The notes under the pieces: generated by a model
The model's input: the letters and a program-made list of their open reading frames with translations, nothing else
The model's database searches: none
What the model was told of the DNA's origin: nothing
In this document: piece after piece, positions 44,524-53,438 of the stretch
Position numbering within the stretch: the first letter of the stretch is position 1
How the letters are laid out: each line of letters begins with the position of its first letter
Translations under genes and position numbers: made by a program
Assembly (NCBI GenBank): GCA_036498905.1
Contig: DASYER010000063.1
Location: 11,165-75,164 of the forward strand
DNA length: 64,000 nt
Direction of reading: 5' to 3'
From: DAIDKA01 sp036498905
Lineage (GTDB): Bacteria > Pseudomonadota > Gammaproteobacteria > Steroidobacterales > Steroidobacteraceae

Positions 44524-44818
44524 GGCAAACATCTCCGGACAGGGCCAGTGAGTGATACCAGGCGGGGGAGGGGCCCAGGGAGAGTGCTTGCCGCAGGGGA
44601 ATGGCGGCGGATTCGAGTGCGAACACTCGGCGCTGAGTCGGCTTCGACGCTCTTGGGGCGAGGCCTGTGATCAGCGCAAACGGATCGTAAAGGCCCCGGT
44701 GCGCCGGGTATGTGATACGAACGTGCAAATTCGCCGCGGCTTTGAGAGACAGTTCAAGAAACGGGGCACCAATGCCAGCTGCCGAATGGCTTCTTCTTTA
44801 TGGCAAACCGATTGTTAC
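44515..44818. repeat. Leader repeat, copy B (upstream of truncated fliG)
   Basis: Homologous to 35513-35819 over its length with scattered substitutions and 1-2 base indels. The similarity breaks inside the 70-aa ORF and resumes in the fliG coding part. It ends about 30 bases before the stop of the CadC-like gene. No other gene is seen in 44533-44851. Confidence 0.8.
44614..44629 (-). promoter_or_regulatory. Conserved UUCG hairpin in leader copy B
   Basis: Same CGAGTG/CACTCG stem and TTCG loop as at 35620-35635, unchanged between copies. Confidence 0.45.
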
Positions 44819-44851
44819 GGTGATGATTGCCAAATTGATTGTGACAATGGA

Positions 44852-46891
44852 TCAGTGACAGCTGAGCGTCTCGGCGTTGAGCTCGCATCCATCCGGAGGA
44901 CCGTACTGCCGCCAGTATTCAGTGAGTTTGAGGCGTGTCACCAATGAGCCGAAGCGCGGATCGCGGCGGAAGGACCGCATTTCCGGAAGCCAGAAGTCAG
45001 CAAGATAAATGCGGCTGCCGACCAGTCCACTGGCAACGCCTTCGTCCACGGCGCGGTTGGCGATGCGATAGGCATCATCGAGTGCTCCAAGCATGGTCAG
45101 AGCCTGCACGAAGAAACCGCGCACCTGGCCGTCGATATCTCGAGATTCAAGCTTCGGGGTCAGGCTGTGAAATGCGCGCCGTGCCGCCGCATTGCCGGCG
45201 GCGTCCGCGAGTCCGGAGTAGAAGATCCTCATCAGCGGAACCCCGTCTACGCTGCTGACTGCCGCGGGGAGCGCGCCGGCGGAATGATCGATCGCGTCCT
45301 GGTAGTGGCCACTGCGGGCCGCAGCGCGCGTGTACACCAGCACGTTGCCGATAGCCTGTCCGCCACCGCCGAGCTGATTGTGCAGCTTCAGGAAGCGAAG
45401 TGCCTCGGCATCGCGTCCCAGGAGTGAGTCGATCAGCGCCAGCTCGTGGATGGTGTATCCATCCGCAGGGGCGAGTCGATAGGACTCATTGAGCTCCGAG
45501 ACTGCTTGCTGCAGTCGGCCCGCGGGTCGCAGGATCACCAGGGTGTACTGATTGCGGATGGACACATTGCCTGGCTCGGAGGCGAGCGCGGCGCGGTAGT
45601 TGCGTTCGCCTTCGGTCCAATCGCCGTGTGCCACATGGATGGAGCCAAGGTTTGCCAGTGCATCGGCCAGCCCTGGGCTTAGCATGAGCGCGCGCGTGGC
45701 ATCGCGCTCAGCCGCGTCGACCGCCTCTTTGGGCATGGTATAGCCTATTGCGGCCGCATTTCCTGGGACAAAAGCTCGATAGGCGAGGGCGCGGGCGAAG
45801 TTCGGATCGCGGTCTAAGGCCTGGTTGACCAGCGCAAGCGCCTGCAATTCCGTTTCGGGTGAGCCGCGCGACACCGCGCGCGCCTGCAAATACAAGCGAT
45901 ATGCTTCCAGATCCCGAGTAGGGGGGGGTCTGACAGCCGGTGTTTGCAAGGTGGTTCCGAGGAATTCGTGCAGTGCCTGAACGACCTCGGCGGCCAGATC
46001 GTCCTGTAGCTTGAAAAGATCCGCGAAAGGTCGGTCATAGTTCTGCGACCAGATCGGCTCCGCAGTGCGGCCATCTACGAGTCGAGTGCTGACTCGGATG
46101 CGCTCGCCGACGCTTCGCACGTCACCCTCCAGAACAGTCGCCACGCCAAGATCCTGAGCGATGCGCGCGACATCAAAAGGGCGACCGCGGTAGGCGAACG
46201 AGGCCGTGCGGGCCGGTACCTTGATGCCGGGCACTCGGGTCAATGCATCGATCAGTTCTTCGGCCATCCCGTCGCCCAGATACTCCTTGGCCGGTTCGCC
46301 GGTAAGATTGGCGAAGGGCATCACAGCAATGGAACTGACCGGCCCGGCGGTGACAGCCCCGGATGCAGAGGAGGATACCGTTTCCCGGGTGTGCTCGAAT
46401 CCCCACCATGCGCTGCCGGCTGCCACTATTAGCGTCAGTGCAAGGAGCGCAAGCATCCAGCGGTGGGGAGGTGCCGAACGGCTTGCATCCTCCTTGGTCT
46501 GTGCCAATGAGACAGGCGCGGGCAGCACTTGGTTCGATTCTGCAAGGGGCACTGCGGCCGTCAACATGCGGTAACCGTGACCCCGCACTGCCAGGATGTA
46601 CCGCGGCTTCTCGGCACTGTCTCCCAAGGCCTGGCGCAGAAGTTTGACCCGCTGGGTCAGAGTCTCCTGGCTCACCACCAGACCCGGCCAGACATCTGCC
46701 ATCAGCGCATCGAACGTTACAAGATGGGGAGCGGCGCGCACCAGGGCCAGCAGTAAGTCGAACGACAGGTTCGCAATCGTCAGATCAACCCCGTCACGGG
46801 TGACCCGGCGCATACGCGTATCGATGATCAGATCGTCGAGCTGGTAGCTGCCGCCAACGGGGCCCTCATCCGGTATCGATTCAGCGTTCAT
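44852..46891 (-). CDS. CadC-like winged-helix regulator with membrane helix and TPR domain
   Basis: 679 aa from the ATG at 46891. OmpR-type DNA-binding domain at about 12-110 (LDDLIIDTRMRRVTRDGVDLTIANLSFDLLLALV, LRQALGDSAEKPRYILAVRGHGYRML), one membrane helix near 145-165 (WMLALLALTLIVAAGSAWWG), a periplasmic adenylate-cyclase-like/TolB-type domain at about 185-310 (IAVMPFANLTGEPAKEYLGDGMAEELI) and TPR repeats to about 600. It should sense an envelope signal and act directly on DNA, most plausibly on the divergent operon that begins at 47091. Confidence 0.87.
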   Translation of the reverse strand: MNAESIPDEGPVGGSYQLDDLIIDTRMRRVTRDGVDLTIANLSFDLLLALVRAAPHLVTFDALMADVWPGLVVSQETLTQRVKLLRQALGDSAEKPRYILAVRGHGYRMLTAAVPLAESNQVLPAPVSLAQTKEDASRSAPPHRWMLALLALTLIVAAGSAWWGFEHTRETVSSSASGAVTAGPVSSIAVMPFANLTGEPAKEYLGDGMAEELIDALTRVPGIKVPARTASFAYRGRPFDVARIAQDLGVATVLEGDVRSVGERIRVSTRLVDGRTAEPIWSQNYDRPFADLFKLQDDLAAEVVQALHEFLGTTLQTPAVRPPPTRDLEAYRLYLQARAVSRGSPETELQALALVNQALDRDPNFARALAYRAFVPGNAAAIGYTMPKEAVDAAERDATRALMLSPGLADALANLGSIHVAHGDWTEGERNYRAALASEPGNVSIRNQYTLVILRPAGRLQQAVSELNESYRLAPADGYTIHELALIDSLLGRDAEALRFLKLHNQLGGGGQAIGNVLVYTRAAARSGHYQDAIDHSAGALPAAVSSVDGVPLMRIFYSGLADAAGNAAARRAFHSLTPKLESRDIDGQVRGFFVQALTMLGALDDAYRIANRAVDEGVASGLVGSRIYLADFWLPEMRSFRRDPRFGSLVTRLKLTEYWRQYGPPDGCELNAETLSCH

Positions 46892-47090
46892 TCCCAACCT
46901 GCGCCGCGCGTGGCCACATCTTCACCGATTCTTCACCTGATTTCACCGCCATTTCATGCGGATCGGCGCTCGGCGCCATCAGGATGTCAGTCGAGTCAGG
47001 GAGGAACAGCCGCACATGTCGTGGAGGCACGCATGCGGCTCCGCAGCAATTAACTCCGACGAGACGTGCGTTGCACACAGGAGCCCCTCA
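46892..47090. promoter_or_regulatory. Divergent promoter region of CadC-like gene and membrane-protein operon
   Basis: 199 bases between divergent starts. It contains repeated TTCACC/TTTCACC boxes around 46920-46952 (TCTTCACCGATTCTTCACCTGATTTCACC), a spaced direct repeat that could be the CadC-like protein's binding site. Confidence 0.45.
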
Positions 47091-47900
47091 ATGAACACGG
47101 TGCAGCAAGCCGGCTACCTGCCAGAATCGCCGGCGTTGGCTATTCCCAGCGTCAGGCGGCGTAGCCGGTACTTTCAGGGAATGTCGATCCTCCTATTCGT
47201 CATCGTGTTGACCGGCTTTTCCCGGACGTTCTTCCTGCGATCGATGTTCCCGGTCCCGTCGCTTACGCCGCACGTTTACGTTCACGCGGTGCTAATGACA
47301 GCTTGGTTTGCATTGCTTGTCATCCAGACGTCCCTTGTTGCCCGTCATCGAACCGACCTGCATCGTCGTCTGGGCGTCTTTGGCGCCGTCCTCGCAGTCG
47401 CAGTGGCGGGCGTCACGCTTGTCGCCGCACTGGGCCTTCCGGCGCATTTCAAAGTCGACCCGGTACCAAATGGAATACCGATGTCGTTCGACGGCATGAT
47501 TCAGGTTACCTGGGGTACCTTCGGGTCGCTGGCGCTGTTCTGCATTTTCGTCACGACTGCAATCTGGCTTCGCGGTCGCCCCGAAGTCCATAAGCGGCTG
47601 CTGCTGCTGGCCTCCTTGGCGATGATCACCCCGGCAATCGGGCGTTACGTGGCTTATCTCGGCATGTGGCGGGCGGTCACGTCTGTGCCCATGGTCCCGC
47701 AGATGCTGTTGATACTGGTCGGCATCACGGCCGTCGTTCTGCCCCTGACGCTTGTCGTCCATGATCTGCGCAGCGGACGCGGAGTGCATCCAACGACGGG
47801 GTGGGGCGTCGCCGCCTTCTTTGTCGTCGGGCTGGGATGTCAATTTGGCATCTCATCAACTGCTGCCGGGCGCGCCCTCATCATTGCCTTGCAGCACTGA
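47091..47900 (+). CDS. Hypothetical seven-helix membrane protein
   Basis: 269 aa. About seven hydrophobic segments: GMSILLFVIVLTGFSRTFFL, YVHAVLMTAWFALLVIQTSLV, RRLGVFGAVLAVAVAGVTLVAAL, FGSLALFCIFVTTAIWL, LLLASLAMITPAIGRYVAYLG, LLILVGITAVVLPLTLVVHDL and a last one near 245. Histidines in HVYVHAVLMT and DLHRRLG recall heme-binding or DUF2306-like membrane proteins, but I cannot assign it. AGGAG precedes the ATG by eight bases; an upstream extension to 46956 is not needed. Confidence 0.72.
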   Translation: MNTVQQAGYLPESPALAIPSVRRRSRYFQGMSILLFVIVLTGFSRTFFLRSMFPVPSLTPHVYVHAVLMTAWFALLVIQTSLVARHRTDLHRRLGVFGAVLAVAVAGVTLVAALGLPAHFKVDPVPNGIPMSFDGMIQVTWGTFGSLALFCIFVTTAIWLRGRPEVHKRLLLLASLAMITPAIGRYVAYLGMWRAVTSVPMVPQMLLILVGITAVVLPLTLVVHDLRSGRGVHPTTGWGVAAFFVVGLGCQFGISSTAAGRALIIALQH

Positions 47901-47930
47901 TTTTGCACATCTCTCAAGGGGTCCAGAAAA

Positions 47931-48383
47931 GTGAATGATCCGACTCGAAGTCAATTTCTGGTAGCAGCAGGATCGCCAAAATCGAAAGCCAGCCAGGGAG
48001 GATTGCTTTCAGGAGTGGCAGCGGCCGTCATTGCAATGCCGTCCGTGGCTCACCATTCATTTGCAATGTTCGATGATACGAAGACTTTGACACTGCAGGG
48101 CGCTGTAAAGGAACTGCAGTGGACCAATCCTCACTGCTACCTGCAGGTGACGGTTCCCGCGAAAACCGGCGATATCGAATGGAGCATCGAGATGCATTCG
48201 CCCTCGGCGATGTATCGTTTGGGGTGGCGACCCAGATCCTTTAAGCCGGGAGACAAAGTAACGGTGGCGATCGATCCGTTGCGGGACGGGAACAAGGGCG
48301 GTCGCCTGCGCTATGCGATCGATGCGCGCGGGAGAACCTTGGGCAGCGATAAGTCGCAGGCCGCCGCAGGTCCGCGGTCATGA
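47931..48383 (+). CDS. DUF6152-family exported protein
   Basis: 150 aa with GTG start (AAGGGG upstream). After an N-terminal Tat/Sec-like segment (GLLSGVAAAVIAMPSVA) comes AHHSFAMFDDTKTLTLQGAVKELQWTNPHCYLQVTV, the signature of DUF6152, and RPRSFKPGDKVTVAIDPLRDG. The fold is OB-like; its function is unknown. The next gene overlaps it by four bases (ATGA), a pairing often seen for this family. Confidence 0.82.
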   Translation: MNDPTRSQFLVAAGSPKSKASQGGLLSGVAAAVIAMPSVAHHSFAMFDDTKTLTLQGAVKELQWTNPHCYLQVTVPAKTGDIEWSIEMHSPSAMYRLGWRPRSFKPGDKVTVAIDPLRDGNKGGRLRYAIDARGRTLGSDKSQAAAGPRS

Positions 48384-49204
48384 CGCACCGAATGAGGTGG
48401 ATATTGTGTGTGATGGCTGCGGCAATTGGGTCCGGCAGCTCGGCCCAGTCGAAGCATGCTCCTCCCGGCCTGGCGGGGCTGTGGGAGACCGAAACGGCCG
48501 TGGCACTACTAAATGGAGAGTTGGATGGCGCCGGGCCAGACACAAGGACAGGTGTTAACGCCGCAGGGCCGCCTGCGCAGGAGCTCGCGCTTTTCCGCCG
48601 AGTGAAGCTCTGGAATAAGCCGCCGTACAATGCCGAATGGGAGGCCAAGTCCCGCGCCGCCGCTGCGCCCGCCGGAGCAGGGGACATTCAGCAGCTGGTG
48701 AAGGCCTGCGGCCCCAGCGGATTTCCGGCGCTCATGGAGAATCCGACCTCCGACGGTATGTTTCAGCTAGTGGTTACGCCTGAGGAGACCCTGATTCTGA
48801 TTCCCAATGGCGACGTGCGGCAGATATTCACCGATGGCCGCGGCCATCCCCAGGGGGATAGCCTGTGGCCAACGCTCCTCGGGGACTCGATCGGAACCTG
48901 GAACGGTAAGTCGCTGATAATCGATACCATTGCGCGCAAGGCAGGCCCTATTGTTCCGCTGCCCATTCCTGGCATGGCCAATCTCAGTGATCAAGCGCAC
49001 TTTACAGAGCGGTTGCAGCTGATTGACCCCGACACCTTGCAGAACGAAATGACGATTGCTGATCCGCAGCGCCTTTCGCACTCCTGGCGCGTTTCAATTC
49101 GATATAAACGCGTGACGGAAGTGGACCGGCTGATCCCGATAAATTGTGCCGAGAATGACCGCGATACCGTCGTGAACGGAAAGCTGACAATCGCACCACC
49201 GTGA
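48380..49204 (+). CDS. Hypothetical exported protein, DUF6152 partner
   Basis: 274 aa. Signal peptide (RMRWILCVMAAAIGSGSSAQS), then GLAGLWETETAV near the start, a variable middle, and a beta-rich C-terminal half with GTWNGKSLIIDTIARKAGPIVPLPIP and LSDQAHFTERLQLIDPDTLQNEMTI. The latter resembles the repeats of uncharacterised proteins found next to DUF6152 (WDGDTLVVDT..., HTEALRV...RID-type strands). It probably acts in the periplasm. Coupled to the DUF6152 gene by ATGA. Confidence 0.72.
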   Translation: MTHRMRWILCVMAAAIGSGSSAQSKHAPPGLAGLWETETAVALLNGELDGAGPDTRTGVNAAGPPAQELALFRRVKLWNKPPYNAEWEAKSRAAAAPAGAGDIQQLVKACGPSGFPALMENPTSDGMFQLVVTPEETLILIPNGDVRQIFTDGRGHPQGDSLWPTLLGDSIGTWNGKSLIIDTIARKAGPIVPLPIPGMANLSDQAHFTERLQLIDPDTLQNEMTIADPQRLSHSWRVSIRYKRVTEVDRLIPINCAENDRDTVVNGKLTIAPP

Positions 49205-49306
49205 CGCGGCTTCTTGCGTGCCAGGGAGCGTTTCATGCTGCGCGGCAGCATGCTCGGCAAATTCGAATGTTGTGCGATGATGCTCCGGTGTCAACGGAGA
49301 CCCCGC

Positions 49307-49990
49307 ATGAGTGCAATGAAAATATTCGCAGCGCTGATCACCCATCCGAGTCGTGCGTTCACGGAACTGGAGAAGAGTCCGCGGTTTTCAGCACCGATGA
49401 TTTTGCTGCTGGTGGCGAATATCGGCGTGATCATCTGGTACTACGCGATTGTCGATGTGGACGCACTGGTCAACCACGCGCTGACAGCGCGTGGACTCAA
49501 CGCCGCGCAGCAAGCCCAGGTCTCCGGTTTGATGAATCGCAATACGCTGCTCGGAGGTGCCCTGCTCGGGAGCATTCTGAGTCTCTTCATCATCCAGGTA
49601 GTGGAAGCCTTCTATTTCTTCTTCATCTTCACCTTTTTTGACGTTCAGCGCTCGTTCAGACAGTGGTTTGCATTCACCTGGTGGTGCGGCCTGCCGCAGT
49701 TGATCACCGCGGCCGCGGCGGCTGTCATGCTTTTGTTAAGCCATGCATCGCCGTCGCTCAGCGTCCTTTCACCATTCTCCTTGAACGCACTGTTCTTTCA
49801 TTTTGACTCTGCTGACAACGGCTACACTTTGTTGAACAGCATCACGCTTGTGCAACTGCTGACGATACTGCTGATGGTGATCGGCGCGCACACTTGGTCG
49901 AAGCGGTCATGGGTACTCAGCGCTGCAGTCGTCATTCTGCCTGTCGTCGTGCTTTATGGCATCTGGACCTGGTTCGTCTTTGGCAGGTGA
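49307..49990 (+). CDS. Yip1-family integral membrane protein
   Basis: 227 aa from the ATG at 49307, which has GGAG seven bases upstream. IFAALITHPSRAFTELEKSPRFSAPMILLL is the entry motif of bacterial Yip1-domain proteins. Five helices follow, the last three being LITAAAAAVMLLLSHA, LVQLLTILLMVIGAHTW and SAAVVILPVVVLYGIWTWFVF. In other genomes such genes often precede MacA/MacB-type efflux genes; here only a short unexplained stretch follows. Confidence 0.78.
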   Translation: MSAMKIFAALITHPSRAFTELEKSPRFSAPMILLLVANIGVIIWYYAIVDVDALVNHALTARGLNAAQQAQVSGLMNRNTLLGGALLGSILSLFIIQVVEAFYFFFIFTFFDVQRSFRQWFAFTWWCGLPQLITAAAAAVMLLLSHASPSLSVLSPFSLNALFFHFDSADNGYTLLNSITLVQLLTILLMVIGAHTWSKRSWVLSAAVVILPVVVLYGIWTWFVFGR

Positions 49991-50312
49991 TTCGGTCGGT
50001 GGCCAGATGTGCTCGTTCAAGTGTCCGTGCCAGTCACAACGGAGGCTGGTGCCTGCACACTCAGCTGCGCGGCGCTGAAATAACTCGTTGTCAGCGCAGT
50101 CCTGTTCCACGACACCACGGAGAAGGCTATGAAGTCGCTCCCGTTGACCGTGGGCGCGAAACTGGCACTCCCCGCGACCACACTGCCGGGGGGCAGGCCG
50201 GTCGGCGAGCAGCCCGGAACTCAACCATTGGAAAAGATCGGGCCCCTTTAATTGATAGAAGCCATGATATGTTCAAATCTGTCGCTGACCTCTCAACCGG
50301 TACCGCGTAACC
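49991..50312. other. Intergenic region with one tiny ORF
   Basis: 322 bases without a normal gene. The only candidate is the 40-codon ORF at 50129-50251. No terminator hairpin is clear. Confidence 0.4.
50129..50251 (+). CDS. 40-aa ORF, possible remnant or small peptide
   Basis: Begins MKSLPLTVGAKLALPATTLPG and has GGAG six bases upstream of the ATG. Rich in Pro, Leu and Gly; not clearly a signal peptide or helix. It may be the start of a lost efflux-adaptor gene, or chance. Confidence 0.25.
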   Translation: MKSLPLTVGAKLALPATTLPGGRPVGEQPGTQPLEKIGPL

Positions 50313-51803
50313 TTACAGCGTCACTCCGGTTTTCCAGATGGCAAGCTCACGCTCGCCATTGATCTCAGCGCGCGTGGGGCGGCCGGAGGCCGTAGCGATC
50401 ACCAGTTCGAGGAACTCGTGTGCAAGATCGTCCATCGCGGCGCCCGTCAGCAACGGCCCGGCGTTAAAATCGATCCAGCGCGGTTTGGCCTCTGCAAGCG
50501 TACTGGTGCTTGAAATCTTCAGCGTCGGCGCAGGAAAGCCCAGCGGTGTTCCGCGGCCGGTGGTGAACAGCAGTACGGTCGCACCGGCGGCCGCGAGCGC
50601 CGTGCTGGAGACCGCATCGTTCCCCGGGGACTCGAGGAGCGCCAGACCCGGGCGGCGGATCCGCTCGCCGTACCGCAGCACTTGCGTCAGTGAGGCATCA
50701 CCCGCCTTCTGCACGGCGCCGAGGGATTTTTCCTCCAGTGTCGTGATCCCGCCGGCCAAGTTGCCCGGTGAGGGGTTTTCCGATACCTGCTGTCCGGCCG
50801 CCGTGAAGTAGTGTTTGAAGTCATTGACGAGTTTTGCCGCCTCATCGAATACCCCCTGATCCATGGCACGAGCCATGAGCATCCGTTCGGCACCGAACAG
50901 TTCGGGGATCTCCGACAGGATGGGAGTGCCGCCGGCGTCCGCAATCAAGGTGCTGATGCGACCAACCAGCGGGTTGGCCGTCAGTCCGCTGAATGCATCG
51001 GAGCCACCGCACTTCAGTCCCACCACCAGGTCAGACAAAGGTCGCGACACCCTTGTGTCCTCCTGGAGGAGGTCGGCAAGCTCCTCGACGGCCCGCACGC
51101 CTTCGGCCACCTCGTCGTCCACGGCTTGCGCGTTGAAACTTCGGACACGGCTGGAATCCAGGTTTGCGGCCTCGAGTAAAGCCCGCAGCTGATTGTTCTC
51201 GCACCCGAGACCAACCACTAGAATGCCGCCCGCGTTGGGGTGCGCGGCAAGTGAGGCCAGAACCTGGCGCGTGCGCATGAGGTCCTCGCCTAGCTGCGAG
51301 CAGCCAAACGGATGCGTCAGCGCATAAACTCCATCGACCCGACCCTTGAGCCGTTCCCCGGCAATCTCGGCGATGCGCCCCGCCGTGCGTGCAACGCAGC
51401 CGACGGTGCACAGCACCCAGATCTCATTGCGCGTCCCGACACGGCCGCTGTGTCGCGGATAGCCGAGGAAAGTGTGCGAGTCGGCCGGCCCGCGCGGTAG
51501 GGGGGGCACCGGGGTGTATATGTAGTCCTCGTGTGCCGTGAGTGCCGTGGCAAGATTGTGCGTATGGACATGCTCGCCTGGTGCAATCTCCTGCGTCGCA
51601 AGTCCAATGGGCCAACCGTACTTGCGTACTGCCGCGCCCGCATTGATCGGGGTCGCGGCAAGCTTATGTCCGCGCGGCACGAGGAATTTCACGACCAGAT
51701 CCTCTTCCGGCGATCCAATCCTCTCGCCAGGCTGCAGATCGCGCAGGGCAACCAGCACATTGTCCCGCGGATGCACTCGCAGCGCTTCGGCAACCGGTAT
51801 CAT
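50313..51803 (-). CDS. uxaA: Altronate dehydratase
   Basis: 496 aa, nearly the length of E. coli UxaA. N-terminal SAF domain (DNVLVALRDLQPGERIGS, GEHVHTHNL), then RNEIWVLCTVGCVARTA, THPFGCSQLGEDLMRT, VVGLGCENNQ, GLKCGGSDAFSGLTANPLVG, NPSPGNLAGGITTLEEKSLGAVQKAG, LFTTGRGTPLGFPAPTLKI and the terminal IWKTGVTL, all as in UxaA. It dehydrates D-altronate to 2-keto-3-deoxygluconate with Fe2+. Galactarate dehydratase (GarD) is the nearest alternative. No uxaB, uxaC or kdgK lie next to it, so the pathway is split. Confidence 0.9.
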   Translation of the reverse strand: MIPVAEALRVHPRDNVLVALRDLQPGERIGSPEEDLVVKFLVPRGHKLAATPINAGAAVRKYGWPIGLATQEIAPGEHVHTHNLATALTAHEDYIYTPVPPLPRGPADSHTFLGYPRHSGRVGTRNEIWVLCTVGCVARTAGRIAEIAGERLKGRVDGVYALTHPFGCSQLGEDLMRTRQVLASLAAHPNAGGILVVGLGCENNQLRALLEAANLDSSRVRSFNAQAVDDEVAEGVRAVEELADLLQEDTRVSRPLSDLVVGLKCGGSDAFSGLTANPLVGRISTLIADAGGTPILSEIPELFGAERMLMARAMDQGVFDEAAKLVNDFKHYFTAAGQQVSENPSPGNLAGGITTLEEKSLGAVQKAGDASLTQVLRYGERIRRPGLALLESPGNDAVSSTALAAAGATVLLFTTGRGTPLGFPAPTLKISSTSTLAEAKPRWIDFNAGPLLTGAAMDDLAHEFLELVIATASGRPTRAEINGERELAIWKTGVTL

Positions 51804-51851
51804 ATCTGTATAGTAACCGTGCGCCTGCTACCAATACAAAGCCACCGACAT

Positions 51852-53438
51852 TCAATACGCGACCGTACGGACCGTCCGCTCCGACTCGATCACTTCGGTC
51901 TCATCGGATGACTCGTCCGGGTCGCTTGCGGCCACGGATAGAAACCAATAGCGGCGGGCGTCGAACACATGGGGTGCCAGCGTCTTCGGGTCGGTAACGA
52001 TCCGTATGGTCGCTGCCGCCGAGTAGTGCAACAGGCGGTCCGGATCCTCCATCGAATCGAGCGCCGCGGCGAGCGCATCCGTTTCGGGTCTGACGTGCAC
52101 GATGATTTCTGCGCAGGCCGCCTCAGGAGCACCGGGTGTGCAGGGCACGGCGCGCGTGTATCGGAACTGGATCCGCTGATTAATGAGGACGAGGGAAAAT
52201 CCGGGCAGCGGAAGAGGTGCGGTGATTTCGTAGGGGACACCCTGCTGCAGGGTGGCATCGATCCACATGGCGGTTTGCAGGTTGTAGTCCGCGCGCGTAT
52301 CTGCGTCGATTGCTTTCTGATCGAAGGCGACATGCATTGCGGCAATGGCGGCGTTCATCAATGTGGGTACCTGTGCACCGTGCGGAGCGCGCTTGCGAAT
52401 CTGCGACTCGGTCTCGGCCGATACACGCCGGGCGAACTTAGCCGTGTCGATGACCTTCTTGAGTTCACCCGCTCTGGAGAGCGCGATGTCGGGAAAGCGC
52501 AGCAGCGATGGCCGAAACTCGGTGTTGGGCGCACGATCATCGGAGTTGCCGATCGGCCATACGCCAGGATCGAAATCCGTGCTGCTCGGCTCCCAGGAAA
52601 TCACCCACCCGGCGTGACTCGCCTGTACTTGTCGTTTCAGAGCGCGCGTTGCCCGTGCGCTGCTGACGATGCCCTTCCAGATGCGAACGTGATCCGTCTG
52701 CACGGTGACGGTCGCATCGCCGGCGGACCAATTGAACTTCAGCGTCGTGCTGCGAGTCGGCAGATCCGGCATCGGAGCTGCCGCGTGCTGCGCGCCTGCC
52801 GGATCATTCTGCCATTTGATCAGCTGCTGATAGTCTGCAGCCGCATCATCGCGCAAGCCGTATTCACGGGCCATGCCAATGGCGGACTGCAGCGTGCTGA
52901 CGGCCTGAGTGTTCCGTCCGAGCAATCGCTCGGTGACACTGAGGTTGAATTGCATGACGGCCATCGAGGAGTAGTCGAATTCGTTGCCATACAGGTTCAC
53001 GGCCTGACCCGCGGCTTTCACGGCTTCCTCCAATTTGTGCTTGCGACGCGCCGGATCATCGCCACAGGAGGCATCTGCCAGGAGGATGCGGTATTCGAGC
53101 TCGGTGGCTCGGGCCCAGCCGTCTGGAAAGAGGACCTGGGCCGTATGACTGGTTGTCGCCTGATCAAGCTGCGACTGGGCCTCCGGCAGTCGTTGTCCGC
53201 AGGTGCCGCTTGCGCCATCCAGAAGGAAGTCCACGTAGTCGAGCCGAGCGTCGAGCAGCGCGGGGGACTGCGATGCCGTGCGCGCGAAAGTTGCGATCGC
53301 GGCCTGAAAGTCCGCGGACCGTAAGGGTTGATCAGCCGGTGTCGGCGCGGCGGCCGGGGCGGAACTCGGGGCAGGGGTTGTGCAGGATGAAATCCCCGCG
53401 AGGCCTAGGATGATCAGCGCCTGGGTCCAAAGCCTCAC
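51852..53438 (-). CDS. Hypothetical lipoprotein
   Basis: 528 aa, GTG start overlapping the preceding stop (GTGA). Signal with lipobox ILGLAGISSC (C19), followed by a Pro/Ala-rich spacer. Residues about 40-230 are helical with weak TPR character (AAIATFARTASQSPALLDARLDYVDFLLDG, NTQAVSTLQSAIGMAREYGL), the remainder mixed. No known family is recognised. It is probably attached to the outer membrane and works with the glycine-rich protein encoded just upstream. Confidence 0.65.
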   Translation of the reverse strand: MRLWTQALIILGLAGISSCTTPAPSSAPAAAPTPADQPLRSADFQAAIATFARTASQSPALLDARLDYVDFLLDGASGTCGQRLPEAQSQLDQATTSHTAQVLFPDGWARATELEYRILLADASCGDDPARRKHKLEEAVKAAGQAVNLYGNEFDYSSMAVMQFNLSVTERLLGRNTQAVSTLQSAIGMAREYGLRDDAAADYQQLIKWQNDPAGAQHAAAPMPDLPTRSTTLKFNWSAGDATVTVQTDHVRIWKGIVSSARATRALKRQVQASHAGWVISWEPSSTDFDPGVWPIGNSDDRAPNTEFRPSLLRFPDIALSRAGELKKVIDTAKFARRVSAETESQIRKRAPHGAQVPTLMNAAIAAMHVAFDQKAIDADTRADYNLQTAMWIDATLQQGVPYEITAPLPLPGFSLVLINQRIQFRYTRAVPCTPGAPEAACAEIIVHVRPETDALAAALDSMEDPDRLLHYSAAATIRIVTDPKTLAPHVFDARRYWFLSVAASDPDESSDETEVIESERTVRTVAY

